Source of the DNA: Blattamonas nauphoetae
Taxonomy: Eukaryota; Preaxostyla; Oxymonadida
Direction of reading: 5' to 3'
Assembly: GCA_033064195.1 (NCBI GenBank)
Contig: JARBJD010000310.1
Location: 1 to 64,000 of the forward strand
DNA: 64,000 bases
Shown piece by piece: positions 30,827-42,111 of this stretch. The notes beneath the pieces are model-generated. The model did not search any database, was not told the DNA's origin, and worked only from the letters and a program-made list of their open reading frames with translations. Numbering within the stretch: the first letter of the stretch is position 1; every line of letters starts with the position of its first letter. The translations under genes were made by a program, and so were the position numbers.

Positions 30827-31279
30827 TCTCCATTTTCATTCCACATCATCAGAGTTGTTTACTCCCTTTTTCTTTGTGAATTCCATCACCATTCTCGTTT
30901 TGATACGAAAAAGGTCTGATCTTCCGAACATCACAAATCGGAATTCTATCCATGAAGTGAGGAGAAAAAGAATGAAATGTTGTCTGAGTAGTTGTGAGGA
31001 GGAAAAATAAAAAAAAGAAAAAGAAGCTGATGGGGGGGATTGAACCCACGACCTGATGTATGGAAGGTTACACACACTACCTACTCGACTACACTGGTAT
31101 CAAAAATTTGATCAACGATCAAATAGATACTTGAGAGAATTTTCACCTCCCAACCGACATTTTCACCTCCCACTGAGATTTTCACCTCCATCCGAAATTT
31201 TCACCTCCGACCGACATTTTCACCTCCCACCGAGATTCTCACCTCCCACCGAGATTTTCACCTCCCAATAGAAATACCC
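30827..31279 (-). repeat. Right terminal inverted repeat of the Mutator-like element
   Basis: 453 bases, inverted copy of 27072-27486. It is longer because it has about seven 19-base iterations (TTTTCACCTCCCACCGAGA, 31139-31270) where the left end has about five. The inner 380 bases are almost identical between ends, which points to a recent or gene-converted element. Confidence 0.85.
31028..31098 (-). other. tRNA-derived Pol III promoter-like segment, right end
   Basis: Inverted copy of the segment at 27214-27285, with GGATTGAACC and CCTACTCGACTA as complements of box B and box A. It also points into the element, so the two would transcribe toward each other. Confidence 0.55.
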
Positions 31280-32053
31280 AATGAAGTGTTCCATTTGCTT
31301 TTGATTATTCAATAATGAGTTCTCAGCTTTGATCTGTTCATCTTCTGAATCATTTCTCTGTTGATGATCAAACATTCCTTTCATATGTGCCAACTTATTG
31401 AGAACTTGCTGTGTCGTCTTGCTCAAGGCTTCGAGCCCTCCTGGGCGGAGAGTTGGTTCGTAGTGTCTGATCTCTCTCACAGGGTGTTTTGACGCGGTTG
31501 TTCTGATTGACATTGGTGGATTGGGAATAATGATATCATCATCCTCCTCTTCAAACCTCCTCTCCTTCATCGGATATTCATATTCAAACCCCATTGATTT
31601 CAAGTTTCTCATCTGTCCAGGCATAATTGGAGATTCAGGTGATTGAAATGCTATTGGTCTTTGCACTGGAATTGGTATTGGTCTTGCCTCTGCAGGCCTT
31701 CGAATCCGTGGTGAAAAATTCACTCCCTGATTCACCTCGTGATGATAAAATTGATATGCTTCGAATGCAAGTTTAGCAGTGCTATCCCGAATACGAATTC
31801 CTAGGAAGTTGCTTACAAATTGTTGAACTACTCTTCTTCCATCAGGTAGTGATAATTCAGGAGAGAAACCTCCATTGAACCAATCCTCGAAGTATGTTTC
31901 ATCATTTCCATCAAATGGTCCATTAGAATCAGCGCCATGATAGACAGGTAAAACGTTTGTTAAAGTCCATTTCTTTTCGACTATTTTGTTTTTAGAATGC
32001 TGTGTGCACCGAAGAAGTCTATTCACTAAAGTATTGATCTGTCGTGTGTTCAT
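31280..32053 (-). pseudogene. Integrase C, N-terminal part
   Basis: Right of the nested insertion. Starts MNTRQINTLVNRLLRCTQHS at 32053, after a TTTATTTTTGAAGAA signal, and runs through the acidic, proline-rich half. It is closest to integrase A but the variable region (about residues 25-125) is quite different, showing that this half evolves fast between copies. Fossil. Confidence 0.75.
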
Positions 32054-32076
32054 TTCTTCAAAAATAAAGTTTGTGT

Positions 32077-35000
32077 TTATTCAATAATATAATCAGTTCC
32101 TTTCAGTCCATGAATGAATGGAGGACACGATTCATTTTCAAGTACGATTGCCTTCAGATGAATTCCACTGAGACTGAGTTTCTGCTGCTGTATTTTCGCT
32201 ATCTCAAATCCATTTGTGTCCTCTTCACTCACGATTCTTTTCGTCTGAAAGTTCAGTGTTGTAGTCACTATTTTCTCTCCATTCAGACACTTCACATAAT
32301 CGTCACTCGTGATATTTGTTATCTTCAGAGACACTCCTTTGATCTTGCATTTCTCATCGAGAGAGTAAACTTGGGTGCGAGACAGATCATCTGTTCACCT
32401 TCCTTTTCAATTGCTAATCCCAACAGCTTCTTCTCATCATCAACTCCCTTTTCAGGATTGGGAAACCATTCATATTTGTGTGCATCATAGAATTCCTTGT
32501 CAGCAATAACATGTTCAAATTGTTGATGGATTCCAGCATTTGGATCTCCACTAATTGCCCAGTATGCAGAGTCAGTATCTCCCTCACAGAAGTGAATCTT
32601 GTTCATATCTAGGCATTTGTACATGAAATTGTAGATGAAATTCAGATACCAGAACTTGGCATTGTCGAGAGTGAATACTGCTTCTTGCAGACATGTCTTG
32701 CATGATGCTTTCTCTCTGTCTTCAATCACGATAAAGTTGTCCTCATTGATCTCTCTTGTCGCTACAAATCCTTTCATCATTTGTTTCAAGTATGTTCTCT
32801 TCTCATTGCATATTGTGATTGAATTGTATTTCTCAGTGTTCATTCCATCGTATCCGTAACTTCCATTGAGGTTTGTCTTACAGAACTGTTCTTTTCCTTT
32901 GTTTCCAACCTTCATTGCTTCTATTCTATCATTCATGAATGAGGTCACAAATGGTTCAAATCCAGCATGTCTCGAGAATACCATCACACTCTTAATGTCA
33001 TCAACAATGAAGTGGCAATAGTCGATGAGGAACCACAGATAGTATGTCGAAAAGAACATATACTGATCGTGAGTGCTCAAGAGTTGAGTGAGTTTTCTTT
33101 GTTTGTCGTCAGTCTTCAATCCATGTTTCTTCATCAACGAATACGTCTTCTCTCCAATGTTCTCTTCTGTCGTATTGACCACAATGTTTCTGAAGATTGG
33201 TGGGAAGTTAATGAACTCATTTATGTACTTTTCATCGATGTGTCCTTTCAACTCTGCAACGAACAATGTCTTCTGATTTTTGTCTTCAATCATCTTACGA
33301 CATTCTTTGTCTCCTGTTGCAGTAAACAAGCATCTTCCTGGCATGTACATTCGGTGTTTGGTGTATGGATTGTTCTTGTTCTTGATTGATGAAAAAGCAC
33401 TTGGATAAAGCGAATTAAAGTCAACACCACAGACATGAGTCATTTTATGTTCTGTATCTTTGGAAATGACTTTGTTGTCTTCGAATGTAAAATGATTGAT
33501 CGGTGTCACATCTTTTATATTCTGTCGGTGTTGAACATTCGATAATCCACCAGTCACTGCTGCTCTCAACTTGTGATATGTCTGTTCGTGTGTCAGAGTC
33601 ATTGGTAGTGATTTCCAGATACAGTACTTCTTCAGTTGAATTCTTAATCGTGTGAGGTGTTCGTCCTTGTCTGACTTGTAAGTGTTGCAGTAATCACAGC
33701 AGATCTTCACATTCTCTTTTGAATGTCCTTTCGAATTGTCGATTCTATCCAGTGTTGGTCGTACTGCTTGTGAGAAGTGACTTTTGCAGATGGAGCATAC
33801 TCTCTTGCACTGTTGAACAAACCAATCGTAATCTGCTTCTGTGACATTTTTGTCAGTATTACGATGAGCTTTCTGGTCTTGATAAATGTACGATGCAACC
33901 TTGTACTTCCAATATTGTTTCGTGATTTTTCTGTCACCAGATTGATCCACTCCATTGAAATCATCGTCGATATCGAAGTCCTTGTAGGCACATGTATATT
34001 TGATTGCAGAAGCATTTGCTGACAGTGAGAGATTGTGCAGCATGTCCACTTTGTACTGGAAGTTCAGATCAATGAGATTATCAAGTGGTGCTATCATACA
34101 TTCGACGTCTCTTATGTTGTAGAACTTGAGGTAATCCCATCTGTTCTTGAATCCTTGTTTGTTCCAATCATCTAGATACATTTGGTAATCAGCGTCGGAC
34201 ATTTCACTGTTGTTCAGACTGGAGTAGAATTCATATTTGGAGAAAGGTTCTTGTTTGCTCAGCACTGTATCGTAGTCAGATGAATCAAATGATTCGTAAG
34301 CAAAGAATGATTTCTGAAGTGTCGTATTACCTCCAAAAGCCTTCACTGCATTATCCAATGTCATTGGTCCTGTGTACGACATCATGTCAATGAATCGAAG
34401 CACCTGTTGTGTTTTCTCGTGTCTGATCAGTACCTGTTTGTCCTTCGTTGTTGATCCAAGGAAGCTCACGACTTTCCAATCCTTATCAACCAGATCACGA
34501 AAGATGAGATTGATGTCGAATCTGGAGCTGTTGAATCCAATGACACTGACTTAATTCTGTGACGGAATCTCTGGATCTTCAGACATGTTGTTCTCTCGAA
34601 CTGTCTCAGCATATTTGAAGAGTTCTCTGATCCACTGCTTCACGAAGTCCTTTCCATCTCGAAGATCAAAGTAGATTGACTTCACACCTGATTTTGTTTT
34701 GATTGCTGATGCAACAGAGAGAGGCTTCAAGTGTGAGATCAATTGAGTGTTGTCATCAGAGAATAAATTGTCAAGAATGAGATCTTCCATTGTTTCGAAA
34801 TCGTATGTGATGTAGTATTGTGTTGGTTTGAATTCGTTTTGTCTTTTGTGTGCCTTCAGAAATTCAAACGTTCTATTGTTGAGAATCTGTGGAACATACG
34901 GTCTTGGTGTTTTGTCAAGAGTGATCTTCTTCACATGTTTTCCATCAAGTTCTTTGCACTCTCTGAGATGCTTCTCGTAGTATGTCTTGAAGTGAGAATC

Positions 35001-36290
35001 CTTGACTTGGAATCCTCTTGGCTGACAATATGGACAGAGCTTGTATCCAGTGATTTTCTCAGGATCAACAATGAACATCACATGGACGAGAGTTGACGTC
35101 AGTGGAATCATTAGAAGTGGGAGCACTCTTGCATCATCATTTTCGTTGACATACGATTGACTCAGGAAGTATCGTTTCTTGTCTTCATCGTATTCATAAA
35201 TGTGAACTGTGATGTTAAATTCTTGCATGACTGTCTCCATATCACATGCAATATCAAATCCAGGATAATTGCATAAGTGTTCAGTAAGTTGATGTGGCTT
35301 CAGGTGGGTCAGATTCTTCGATTCTGCGAACAATCTTTTTGCTTCAACATTTCTCATATTGATTGATATCTTCTTACCAGGAACTTCAGGAAGAGTGAGG
35401 AACGATAGTGCTTGAAAGAAACAGATATTGTACTCAGAATCAATGTTTCGAACATTCCTCGTTTTGATGTGTTCAGTAAGAATTGCATTTGCTTTTCCTG
35501 CAACTGGGAATCGATAGACTGCAACTAGAATTGAGTGGAATGCAATGTACATTGTCTTCGTATCCATCAGTGTTCTCTCTTGAGATTCTTTGATCAGATT
35601 GATCGCATATTTTGAATACTCATTGATGTCTCCTGCACTTCTGATCACAGTTGGGAAACTCTTTGATGTGTTCTCCAATTCTGGTCTGAAGTCTTTGTAT
35701 GTTGTCTCATCTTTATCTTTCCTCTCAATAATCTTACCAAAGTCAATACTGATCTTGAATGGACGATCCTTCTCTTTGTCGTACACTGCTTTGATGAATG
35801 TTGTGATTTCCTCAACGTTCTTTAGATGATTGTGGAAGTACAACTGATATGGTTTTCCATTATCTTCAACCTTCTCAACCTCATTCTTTTTGAACTTCCT
35901 TCGTGCATCCATGAGACAAGAATTGAATGCTGCTTTGTCGCGTGGTTCAGCTAGTAATATACATTCTTCAAATCCATCAAATGTCTGTACTTCTCTTTTT
36001 TCCATTTGTTCATTTTTCTTCTGAATGAACAATAGATTCTTCATCCAATGATCCATTAACTTCTCTTCAATTGATTTCAGCTTCCACGTCATTCTGAACA
36101 CCTACTTTTTCAGTTCGTCTTTGTTCACTCTTGGATATGCTTTCATGTTTTCCACGATCATTCGGTGAGCAAGTCGATCTTCTGACGCCATCTGTTGTCG
36201 AAGTTTAACTTGTTCAATAAAATCTGGAATGAGATTGAGATCGAGATTCTTTATTGGATGTGGAAACTCGAGATCTTTGTGTTGAAGCAT
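32077..36290 (-). pseudogene. Polinton C protein-primed family-B DNA polymerase
   Basis: Same domain series as polymerases A and B: OTU-like NICFFQ, zinc finger, exonuclease motifs, HNH-like insertion (DRIDNSKGHSKENVK), DFNSLYPS, KTNLNGSYG and DTDS are all readable. The first zinc-finger segment and the N-terminal 100 residues differ noticeably from A, so copies A and C are not recent duplicates in that part. Fossil with about three or four breaks, more decayed than A and B. A polymerase-like stretch appears to continue a little beyond 36290 toward 36430. Confidence 0.88.
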
Positions 36291-36418
36291 ATTCAGGAGA
36301 AATGATCTGTGATGTTGATAGTTTTTGCTGTCAGGATTGTAGATTCGACCATCAATAAATTGAAATTGTGTGTTCGGAAAGAGATCTCGAATTTCTTGAA
36401 TTCTATTTTTGATTGGTT

Positions 36419-36874
36419 TTAGCAGTGCGATTTACTACAAAGTAAAAAAATCAGAAAATAAAAACAGTTGAGCGTTTGTTTTTGTTTTCTCAGATGGGGC
36501 TTTTTCTTAGCAGTCAGCCATGCATCAAGTCTAATTCTGAACACTTCACTTCCGCCAATCTCTCGATATGTGAATGGAACCAGAACTTTAGTGTACTCAC
36601 CGACGAGTTCACCATTGTATTTCTTCAGTTCATTTTCGACGAATGATTGAGTGTAGTGTCGACGTTTTGATAAGTGAGGTCTGTTTCCTTGATTCCACAA
36701 CTTTGGTTTTATTCTCCATTCAACTCCCTCATGAACATACGTCACCGGCATATTGTTTCTGACATACTCAGAGACTAGTGAACAGTTCTCTTCTCTCATT
36801 GATTCAATTAATGCTTGTTCTGAACATACTCGACGTCTTTCTTTGTACATCGCAGTTGGATTCATTTCATACAA
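36419..36874 (-). CDS. Small two-repeat protein next to polymerase C
   Basis: Near-identical to the 129-residue protein at 6555-6944 over its main body (ENCSLVSEYVRNNMPVTYVH and the RPH-type unit ends). The C-terminal end differs in length. It keeps the same place upstream of the polymerase and the same TTTGTATGAAATG start context. The strong conservation, compared with the decayed polymerase beside it, is notable. Function unknown, probably nucleic-acid-binding by analogy with treble-clef repeat units. Confidence 0.55.
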   Translation of the reverse strand: MYEMNPTAMYKERRRVCSEQALIESMREENCSLVSEYVRNNMPVTYVHEGVEWRIKPKLWNQGNRPHLSKRRHYTQSFVENELKKYNGELVGEYTKVLVPFTYREIGGSEVFRIRLDAWLTAKKKPHLRKQKQTLNCFYFLIFLLCSKSHC

Positions 36875-38790
36875 ATGAAAAAATTCAGAATTAGATTTTC
36901 TTTCGTTGTTTTCTCAGTTTTGGATTTTTCGTCAGAATCGAGGATCAATGGGTTCGATCACTCATTTCTCAAGAGTGTTTGTTACGGTCCAATTCTTCGC
37001 GTTTTGGAATCTCCTGAACTCCAGGATCATCATGGTATGCTCCGTTTTTTCCTTTTTCCGAACTTTTGCAGAGTTATGCGGAGTTTCAGGATCGGTCGTG
37101 GATCTCAGTACATTTACCCAAAAAGGAGTATGCCACTCTCATTTCTCTCTTTTTTCAGCTGTGTTTTCTCTATTTTTGATCGAATTGTCACTTCATTTTC
37201 ACTAGTTATTGTTTCATTTTCAGGACCTGTTTGCACGTCATTTTCTCATTGTTTATCCTTTTTTACCACTTCATTCATGTTTCTTTCAACTAAACTTTTT
37301 CTCTAATACAACACACTAATTTCCGTTAACTCGTTTTTCCGAAGTTTTGCAGAGATCCGCCATTCAACGGCTCACTTCATATCTCGGTATTTTTCCGTAA
37401 AAACCAACATTTCACATACTTTTTTGAATCCTTTTTGTTGTTTTTAAGCAAAAAAAGATCAAACACAAGCGACATTTTCACTGTTGGTGTCACATTTCAC
37501 GTCATTTTCACGATCGTCAATTTCCTCTCTCAGTTTCATACTTGCTCGTTTTGTTCGTGCTTCTTTCGCTTTCTTTTACTCTGTTTTTGTGAAAAAAGTG
37601 ATGAAAAGTTGACTAAAATGATGTGCTAGTGAAGTGAGAACGGCCCACAAAACGGAAGTGATATGTGCAAAATGAAGAGGAATGGTGAAGAGATCAAATG
37701 TGAAATGGGGAGAGAAAGTGATGAAATGAAAGGGACTACAGTCGGTTTTGAAGTGACAAAAACGGTCAAAAGTTGTGAAGTGAAAACATGAAAAAGTGAC
37801 TTTATGGGAGAACTATCCGACAAAATCTCCTCAAAATTTGAGCACACCTTACTCATACCGTGAGAAAGAAGGATTTGTGACGAAATTCAGATTAAAAAAT
37901 CCATAGTGTCAAAATGTTGGTGCAAATGTGTCGTCACAAGAGTGATCAAAGAACCGTCCATAAAAAGTGAACTATAGGTGATGTACAACCAGAATTCTCA
38001 AAAAAGCGTCGCTTGAGTGTAATTATGAAGTGGTTGACGTGAAATCAATGAGAAATGAAAATTGACAAAAAATTGTGAAAACGATCGTGTGTCAAGGATC
38101 GTCAGAACCGAATGACGCGAATACCTGTCAACTACCGATTTGACACCTACGGAAACCATCAGAGGGCGAAAAGTGACGTGTAGGAGAAGAGCGAGACGTC
38201 ACTTTCTCCTCCTTAAAAATTTTGTCATTTTCAAAATATGTTGTGGGGTCGGATCAAACTTTTTTTTCAAAAGTGCTTTTTTCCTAAAATTTCACATATC
38301 AAAATCAATTTCGTAATTTTAGAACGTGTTTGAGCACAATTTGAGACATAAAGGTGTTCATAGTGGCGAAATCCGAACATCGACTTTTTCGTCACTTGGG
38401 TCAGAATTTTTGACATCATTCAAAAGTCCGAAGACCAACATTCAAAAAAAGGAATTAACCACTCTAGTCGCAGCTTGATCAAAGATTTCTAAAAGATTAT
38501 TCAATCATGTCATCCACCAATTCTAGAGAAAGGTTGATTCTTTTCTCAACCAAGAGAGGAGTATAGTTTTGAATGTTGGTCTTCGGACTTTTGAATGATG
38601 TCAAAAATTCTGACCTACTTTTTCGACCTAAGTTCGGTACGCAGCTCGACGAAGTCCCAACCGATTTTGATCAGGATTGTTTTGATCGATGACCAACAGT
38701 GTCCCCGAGATTTTAGCAATTTTTTCAGAATTGTTCGAAATGGTTCTCACATTGGATTCGACTGATTTGAGGTAAAAATAGATTTTCAGT
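36875..38790. other. Polymerase-side flank of element C
   Basis: No gene recognised. 37620-38780 matches 8690-9640 of element A. 37060-37150 and 37335-37410 hold a diverged pair of repeats (TCCGAAC/GTTTTGCAGAG... and CTCAGTACATTTACC/CTCGGTATTTTTCC). A 217-base foldback element interrupts it. The hairpin array of element A has no match here. Confidence 0.55.
38399..38615. mobile_element. 217-base foldback element with 49-base perfect ends
   Basis: The first 49 bases (GGTCAGAATTTTTGACATCA ...) and the last 49 are exact inverted complements by my reading. It separates sequences that are contiguous in element A (TCACTTTTTCGACC at about 9467-9480). The flanks share ACTT, but the exact target duplication is unclear. 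A non-autonomous MITE-type insertion younger than the A/C split. Confidence 0.75.
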
Positions 38791-38794
38791 ATTT

Positions 38795-39397
38795 TCATGA
38801 CCTATCGTGGTCCTTTCTCAAGTGAGGACGGTCTCCAAAATACAACCAATTGTCCAAGCGAACGTAATACTCATTCTTTGTTCGTAAATCGCGATATTTG
38901 AATGGCTCAAGTACCTTTGTGTATGTTCCAATGAGTTCACAATTCTCTTTTTTCAATTCATTTTCAACAAACGATTGTGTGTATGTTTTTCGTTTGTTTT
39001 TGTGAGTTCTGAATCCTTTCATCCATTTTGATGGGATCACTTTCCATTCGATTCCTTCGTATCGATATGTGACTCCGGTACCAGCATGAGTGTATTCTGA
39101 AACGAGTTCACAATTTTCGTTTTTCAATGATTCGAGAAACTTTTCTTTCGTACAACAATTGGATACTTGAATGTATCTCTGGCGATTCGTGTGTGGTCTA
39201 GATCATTTGACAAAACGCGGTAAGTACACTCGATAAATGTCATCTGGTTTATCTTCGTGATAAAATTCGAAAGTACTCGATGTGAGATATGTTGTTCCTT
39301 GTCGATTGAGAGTTGGTGGAACTTTCATCTTCAAATTTTCTTTGTCTAAAATTTCCTGTAGTTGATTTGGTGTTAAGACGCTGCTCATTTTATCCAA
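38795..39397 (-). pseudogene. Second small repeat-domain gene at the edge of element C
   Basis: The 38795-39127 part has two units of the same type as the 129-residue protein (ENCELVSEYTHAGTGVTYRY, ENCELIGTYTKVLEPFKYRD), and the 39203-39397 part starts MDKMSSVLTPNQLQEILDKE with an early-type signal (TTTTTAATTTGGATAAAATG) before it. So this element carried at least two paralogous genes of this family near its end. No counterpart is seen in the flank of element A. Fossil, broken. Confidence 0.55.
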
Positions 39398-40275
39398 ATT
39401 AAAAATTGAATAAAAAAAGAATTAGACTTTGTTTTTGGAAAGTGCTCAAAAAAAGCTTCAAAAAGGACACTTTTCAAGAGGTCCTTTTTTGGCTATTATT
39501 TTCGAATTTAGGGTACTTTTTTGAGGTCATCTAAATGTCATAAATTCATTTTAATACAAGATACAAAATTGGTCAATCGGCGTTGACTTTTAGTTTTGAT
39601 TTCAAAGCCAATTTCAGATTGGTTCTCAAATCGCTTCTACCACTACTTTGCTTTGAAATGTCTACTCGAATTGGCATCTCGTCTGACCTTTCGCTCATTT
39701 TTCTCATCTTTTGATGAATCAGAATCACAAAATCTTGTAGATTCAATGATTGAGCTTGACTGTGTTCAACATCTTGCTGTCTTTTGTGACCTTTCAAAGC
39801 CGGAAGCATGTCCTGTTTGTTCTTCCATCGTTCGTCACATACTTCCTCTCAGGAAGAATTCCCGAAACTCCTTCTTCTTCTCCGTATCTTCCTCCAATCT
39901 GTGAAACTTTTCCATCATCTTGACAGTTGAATCTTTGTCTGTTGTGTGGATGGAGATTTCTCAATCGTCGATCACATCGTTCTTATTTCGTTGTCTTCAA
40001 GACTGCAAATCAGAAAATGCCCTAGAAATGGTATTTTTCTATTTCATCATTCACATTTCATCCCTTTAGAGTGAATTATGACTCCAAATGGTATGCTCGG
40101 ATCTCAAAGTCTCACAGACTCTTTTTATCTCGAACAAGACACTTATTCAAGACATATTTCGGAGATTTGAGCAAAAACCGCCGTCGATCGTAGTTTTGAA
40201 AGTGTTGGCTCAGATGGTGTTCTCACCATATCTGGGGTTGGCCACACTTACCCTTTCGACTTTCGCACAGCTCTC

Positions 40276-40791
40276 ATAGATATGTCAAGAACCCGGTTCT
40301 GTCAGCAACCCGGAACCTGGGGTCAAAACAAACCATTTTGGTCAAACAAAAAAAATGAAATTGGGCAATTCAATTCCCTGGGGAATCGGAGAAATTTTCT
40401 AAAAACCTCGATTATGGCCCTTTTTGTTGTGTGTCCAAATCATATCTCCACAACCTGCGGACCAATTTTGATGAAATTTTCCACAGAAATGTTCTTTTGG
40501 TGAAAAGATTTTTTTGGGATCAAACACTTCTTTTTTTGTGAGTCTTTTTTCGATCTATTCACGATAAAAATGCTTTTATTTGGTTTAAAACGGATATCTG
40601 GTTGTGGAGAAACGAGCTGAAAAAGTTTGAAAAATGTGTGCATTTCTGCTGGATACAGTATTTTGAGGATTTCTCCGATTCCCCAGGGAATTGAATTGTC
40701 CAATTTCATTTTTTCTTAGATTGACCAAAATGGTTTGTTTTGACCCCAGGTTCCGGGTTGCTGACACTGACCGAGTTTTTGACATATCTTT
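40276..40791. mobile_element. Foldback element in tandem unit 1
   Basis: Ends of about 110-120 bases are inverted complements: AGATATGTCAAGAACCCGG ... GGGGAATCGGAGAAA at the left and TTTCTCCGATTCCCC ... TTGACATATCT at the right. An inner palindrome is also present (CTCCACAACC / GGTTGTGGAG). No coding capacity. The copies in the other units are at the matching place, and a diverged relative is at 55033-55630. Confidence 0.8.
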
Positions 40792-41022
40792 CATATGATT
40801 CAACGGGTGAAATTTCGTTTCTTTCTCGGTTCAAGATGTTTCCACGACGACATACTCAATCGACTCATCAAATATTGTTCCCAAAACGACTTTGCCAAAC
40901 GATCTCCAACATGCTCCACATGATGGACAACTTTCTTCCAAAGGAGTCCATCGCTTCAGAGTATTCTGTTTTATTCCTTTTCATACCTCCTCGTTCTCAG
41001 ACTGTCTTTTATTTTCCTGGCG

Positions 41023-42111
41023 ATGGTTTTTCTATACAACTTGTTGTTCATTGCTCCTAATTCGTCAAAATCAAAAGTCCTGCCTCTTTTTCCTCATTTC
41101 CATGCTCAGCTTGTGATAGATTGTGAATTAATACCCGTCGCGAAGCAATTCATCAAAACATTATGCCATGTCGATTCTGACACCTCTCAACCTGATGACC
41201 AATGGCACATCAAGGAAATCATCGACATTTCCTGGAGTCTGTGTACCAACAGTCTCGAAGCAGGATCCGATTCTCTCTCTTCAATCGTCATGTCGACATT
41301 CGATGACCTGGAAGAATTGACAAGTCTTCTCGTCGGAACGAGAAGAAAATTCCAAACCGACAATGTCAGTGATCTCATCTTTCTCGCGAAGTTGATTTCG
41401 ACCCAACGAATCAAGATCATTCCACTCATCGAACACGATCTTCTTGCCCGACTCTTCTCCGTCCAATCGCCACAAACAGTTCCTCTGTCGAATGCACTCT
41501 TGCACCTCCATCTGCTTTCGGTGATCACTCTTTTTCTCGAGTCACCTTTCAAGAATAAGAATTCCAAAGATCACACCAGAACTACCACTCTTCGAATCGA
41601 AAGAGTCTTGGAAGTCACCAAGTCCTACCTTGCCTTCAATCTTCCGAAAGAGAATTTTCTGGGGTTGGATCATGAAGACAGGCTGGAGCTCTCAAGAACG
41701 ATCACGAAGCTCACCAAGGCACTCACTGATCTGGGACAATACGAGGCCAAACTTGGACGAGAGGTGATCGCAGAGCGAGAAATGTGGGAGGTTGCACGGA
41801 TAACAGAAACAGAACACAAACGAACACTGGAGCTTCGGCTCAAAGATATGAACAGGCGAGACGAAGACATGTGGAAGAAAAAGACTGACAGATGGGTGCT
41901 CCGAAGAAGAAGACTGGGCGAATATGGGTTTGAAGATGCACTCGAAGCCAGAATGGGAACTCGTGAATACCTGGAGGAAACTGACGATATTGTCGATGTG
42001 ATCGATGCGATGGAGAAGGAAGAAGGCTTGAATTTCGACGTGATGGATGATGACGATTCAGATGATTCGTTTGTTCCGTTCGATGATTCGGACATTGATT
42101 CAGATTTTTGA
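41023..42111 (+). CDS. Host gene, large 3' exon, tandem unit 1
   Basis: 362-residue open stretch; family unknown. A helical, HEAT/armadillo-like body (DDLEELTSLLVGTRRKFQTD, HLHLLSVITLFLES) leads into a charged coil (RELEC-type Arg/Glu repeats around MWKKKTDRWVLRRRR) and an acidic tail (DDDDSDDSFVPFDDSDIDSD). The real start is unknown: upstream in the unit, protein-like pieces in other frames (ALKCLLELASRLTFRSFFSS at 39653; RHTQSTHQILFPKRLCQTIS near 40850) indicate earlier exons or frame changes. A candidate short intron, GTATTT...CCTTTAG, lies at about 40030-40070. Probably a cytoplasmic structural or regulatory protein; no function claimed. Confidence 0.6.
   Translation: MVFLYNLLFIAPNSSKSKVLPLFPHFHAQLVIDCELIPVAKQFIKTLCHVDSDTSQPDDQWHIKEIIDISWSLCTNSLEAGSDSLSSIVMSTFDDLEELTSLLVGTRRKFQTDNVSDLIFLAKLISTQRIKIIPLIEHDLLARLFSVQSPQTVPLSNALLHLHLLSVITLFLESPFKNKNSKDHTRTTTLRIERVLEVTKSYLAFNLPKENFLGLDHEDRLELSRTITKLTKALTDLGQYEAKLGREVIAEREMWEVARITETEHKRTLELRLKDMNRRDEDMWKKKTDRWVLRRRRLGEYGFEDALEARMGTREYLEETDDIVDVIDAMEKEEGLNFDVMDDDDSDDSFVPFDDSDIDSDF

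Larger units (their letters stand above)
27072..31279. mobile_element. Mutator-like element with long inverted ends, inserted in integrase C
   Basis: 4,208 bases bounded by GGGTATTTCTATTGGGAGG and its exact complement CCTCCCAATAGAAATACCC. A 9-base target duplication AATGAAGTG sits at 27063-27071 and 31280-31288; comparison with integrase A at about 1370-1382 shows the uninterrupted context (ACAAAGTG). Terminal inverted repeats are about 415 and 453 bases. Long ends plus a 9-base duplication fit the Mutator/MULE group. No transposase is recognisable inside, so it is non-autonomous and carries host-like DNA, in the manner of Pack-MULEs. The outermost part of each end is a run of 19-base iterations. 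Confidence 0.75.
26324..39640 (-). mobile_element. Polinton/Maverick-like element C, partial, with a nested insertion
   Basis: Same order as element A on the minus strand: second small protein (38795-39397), long flank, small two-repeat protein, polymerase, integrase. The integrase end and everything beyond it (coil protein, ATPase, capsids) are missing at the left, where similarity stops at about 26324. A 4.2-kb Mutator-like element lies within the integrase gene and a 217-bp foldback element within the flank. The right limit near 39640 is where similarity to element A ends, abutting the tandem host repeat. Fossil with several breaks, older-looking than A and B. Confidence 0.85.

Noticed and set aside
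27072-31279. Retroviral LTR element
   Set aside because: The ends are inverted, not direct, there is no gag-pol, and the target duplication is 9 bases.
41187-41567. 126-residue minus-strand frame repeated in every tandem unit
   Set aside because: It recurs only because the unit recurs; the plus-strand frame has the better protein character.
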